Below, piece after piece: positions 62,658 through 64,000 of a stretch of DNA of 64,000 nt. Position 1 is the first letter of the stretch, and the number at the start of each line of letters is the position of its first letter. The notes beneath the pieces were generated by a model. That model was not told the DNA's origin. It saw only the letters and a program-made list of their open reading frames with translations, and did not search any database. The stretch comes from Cellulophaga algicola DSM 14237. GTDB taxonomy: Bacteria > Bacteroidota > Bacteroidia > Flavobacteriales > Flavobacteriaceae. Location: NCBI RefSeq assembly GCF_000186265.1, contig NC_014934.1, positions 2,046,001 through 2,110,000 on the forward strand, read 5' to 3'. The position numbers were made by a program, and so were the translations under genes.

Positions 62658-63141
62658 ATTAACCTTTCTTTTACTGTTCGTAGCATCCTTCGCTTTTGGA
62701 CAAAACAATGATACAAAAGTTCAAATCAACCAAGTTATGGATGCCTGGCATAAAGCAGCAGCAGATGCCGATTTTGATGCTTATTTTAATTTAATGACTA
62801 CTGATGCTGTTTTTATTGGTACGGATGCCACTGAAAACTGGCAGAATTCATCATTTAAAGCTTTTTCTAAGCCTTACTTTGATAAAGGTAAAGCATGGAG
62901 TTTTTCTGCATTGGAGCGCAATGTATATGTTAATGAGACTGGAGACTTTGCTTGGTTCGACGAGTTGCTAGACACGCAGATGAAAATCTGTAGGGGTTCA
63001 GGTGTTCTTAAAAAAATAAATGGCGAATGGAAAATTGCACATTACGTATTATCGATTGCGGTACCTAATAACAAGGTAGATGCATTAGTAGCTTTGAAAA
63101 AAGAGACGGATAGTATTCTTACCGTAAAATTAAAACAGTAG
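62650..63141 (+). CDS. Secreted NTF2-like/SnoaL-type protein
   Basis: 163 residues from the ATG at 62650, next to an in-frame TTG. Signal peptide ends FAFG. The mature part is an NTF2-like cone (SnoaL_3/DUF4440 type): DAWHKAAADADFDAYFNLM, DAVFIGTDATE, and GSGVLKKINGEWKIAHYVLS. Such domains bind small hydrophobic ligands or act as isomerases; the ligand here is unknown. Followed by a strong terminator. Confidence 0.82.
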   Translation: MNKLTFLLLFVASFAFGQNNDTKVQINQVMDAWHKAAADADFDAYFNLMTTDAVFIGTDATENWQNSSFKAFSKPYFDKGKAWSFSALERNVYVNETGDFAWFDELLDTQMKICRGSGVLKKINGEWKIAHYVLSIAVPNNKVDALVALKKETDSILTVKLKQ

Positions 63142-63150
63142 GTAAGAAGT

Positions 63151-63196
63151 TATAAAACACTAAAAGCGAGCCTAGGCTCGCTTTTAGTGTTTTATA
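63151..63196. terminator. 46-bp perfect palindrome terminator
   Basis: Two 23-nt arms without loop bases, centred between 63173 and 63174 (GAGCCT/AGGCTC core) with A and T tracts on the outside. It lies between convergent genes and probably ends both. Confidence 0.85.
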
Positions 63197-63206
63197 TAAG
63201 TAAGGT

Positions 63207-63944
63207 TTAATTCTTTTTCTTCTTCCCTTTTTTTTCAGGAACAATAGTTTCTGGCTCAGCTACTGGAGGATTTTTTTTGTTCTCTAGAGCTTGCTTGCTT
63301 AAACTAGCAAGATTAAAGTTTGGGTCTAATAGTAGAGCCTCGTTCATATAAGTTAAAGCACCATCAATATTATCTCTATCTAAATTGAAGGTTACTAAGC
63401 CTTTTAAATGTAAAAATGCAGCTTTTAAAGGGACTTCATACGGTTGTTGACGCTCATAAAAGGCATATTTCATATCGTCTTTAGCATTAATAATACCGTA
63501 TTCAATATTTACCATTGCACCATTTGGATCGCCAACTTGTATTTTTAAATCAGCTAATTCATAAGCTAAAAATGCATTAGGGTTTCTTTTGTATAAAACC
63601 TCAAACTGTTCAATGGCACGTTTAGGTTGGTTTAATGCTTTTAAAGATATTGCTTTTACTTGAACGGCTAGATCAGAATCTGAATCATTTTTTTCGATAC
63701 CGATAATATTCAAAGCTTGCATATGCTGGTTGTCATTAGCATAAATGTAAGCTAGCGTATCATTTCTTTGCTCAGAAGGCGTAAGAATATTCAAATGTGT
63801 TAAGGCATTAATAATCCCATTTACATCACCCTGCAAGCGCATTTGTTTGTAGAATGCTTCATAATGTTTTTGTAATTCAGATTTGGTTTGTGCAGTTCCT
63901 ATAAAGCTTATACCAATAAGTAAAGCAAATACTATTTTTTTCAT
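63207..63944 (-). CDS. Secreted TPR-repeat protein
   Basis: 245 residues. Signal peptide (about 1-19, ending GTAQ). At least four TPR-like helix pairs, including QPKRAIEQFEVLYKRNPNAF and DGALTYMNEALLLDPNFN. The C-terminus is a Pro-rich linker and a Lys tail (EKKGKKKKN). It most likely serves as a periplasmic scaffold for protein contacts. Its start is close to the window end and no promoter can be assigned. Confidence 0.82.
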   Translation of the reverse strand: MKKIVFALLIGISFIGTAQTKSELQKHYEAFYKQMRLQGDVNGIINALTHLNILTPSEQRNDTLAYIYANDNQHMQALNIIGIEKNDSDSDLAVQVKAISLKALNQPKRAIEQFEVLYKRNPNAFLAYELADLKIQVGDPNGAMVNIEYGIINAKDDMKYAFYERQQPYEVPLKAAFLHLKGLVTFNLDRDNIDGALTYMNEALLLDPNFNLASLSKQALENKKNPPVAEPETIVPEKKGKKKKN

Positions 63945-64000
63945 TTCTCGTTCTCTTGAATTTTAGGAACGCTAAGCTATAAAAATTATTCATAGCTTGC

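Noticed and set aside
1-64000. CRISPR arrays, insertion sequences, toxin-antitoxin pairs or restriction systems
   Set aside because: No regularly spaced repeats, transposase motifs, or recognisable defence nuclease genes were found on either strand.

Overview
The window is about 64 kb of low-GC DNA that reads as the chromosome of a marine member of the Flavobacteriaceae (Bacteroidota; Cellulophaga, Maribacter or Zobellia-like). The evidence is a SusC/SusD polysaccharide utilisation locus (PUL), several TonB-linked receptors, SPII lipoproteins, promoters of the Bacteroidota type (TTG-N19-TAnnTTTG, clearest in front of the tRNA), almost no Shine-Dalgarno sites, TTG starts and strong U-tailed hairpin terminators. 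I see no CRISPR array, insertion sequence, prophage or integrase.

Layout. 1-1137: 3' end of the site-2 protease gene rseP, then tRNA-Asn(GTT). 1336-10196: an apparent envelope-remodelling group with a two-component system, a TonB-dependent receptor, a four-repeat membrane protein, an LtaS/MdoB-type phosphoglycerol transferase overlapping a diacylglycerol kinase, and a PAP2 phosphatase. 10342-26845: a lipoprotein of the sugar isomerase fold, then a PUL made of a membrane-anchored propeller/LuxR regulator, SusC, SusD, a duplicated LamG surface lipoprotein, two GH144-type enzymes, an esterase and a GH3 glucosidase. The enzyme set points to beta-1,2-glucan, possibly in esterified form. 27131-36180: DJ-1/PfpI, a GH3-type acyl-amido synthetase, an HExxH membrane protein, an outer-membrane barrel, cardiolipin synthase, two AsmA/DUF748-like proteins around an ArsC-like protein, and an SDR dehydrogenase.

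36392-51707 looks like a stress and envelope-homeostasis island: Dps, two AraC regulators, a PAS histidine kinase with a stand-alone receiver, MscS, DUF2254, YtxH/holin-like/68-aa cassette, PA2169-type protein, nitroreductase, AI-2E and YihY membrane proteins. It also carries several very small genes (lmo0937-type, DUF1328-type, a 59-aa lipoprotein, 58-, 49- and 45-aa proteins) and a candidate small RNA or leader attenuator before mscS. 52393-56010 is a polyamine operon (arginine decarboxylase, agmatinase, deoxyhypusine-synthase-like protein) that fits homospermidine synthesis. 56104-64000 holds a RimB-RimK fusion, an SDR-type threonine dehydrogenase, a short divergent PurA paralogue, a three-gene VWA/coiled-coil/lipoprotein unit, a lipoprotein plus an NTF2-like protein, and a TPR protein.

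Calls rest on reading translations and motifs by eye; no database search was possible. Starts were moved to internal ATGs where the signal peptide, lipobox or family length demanded it.
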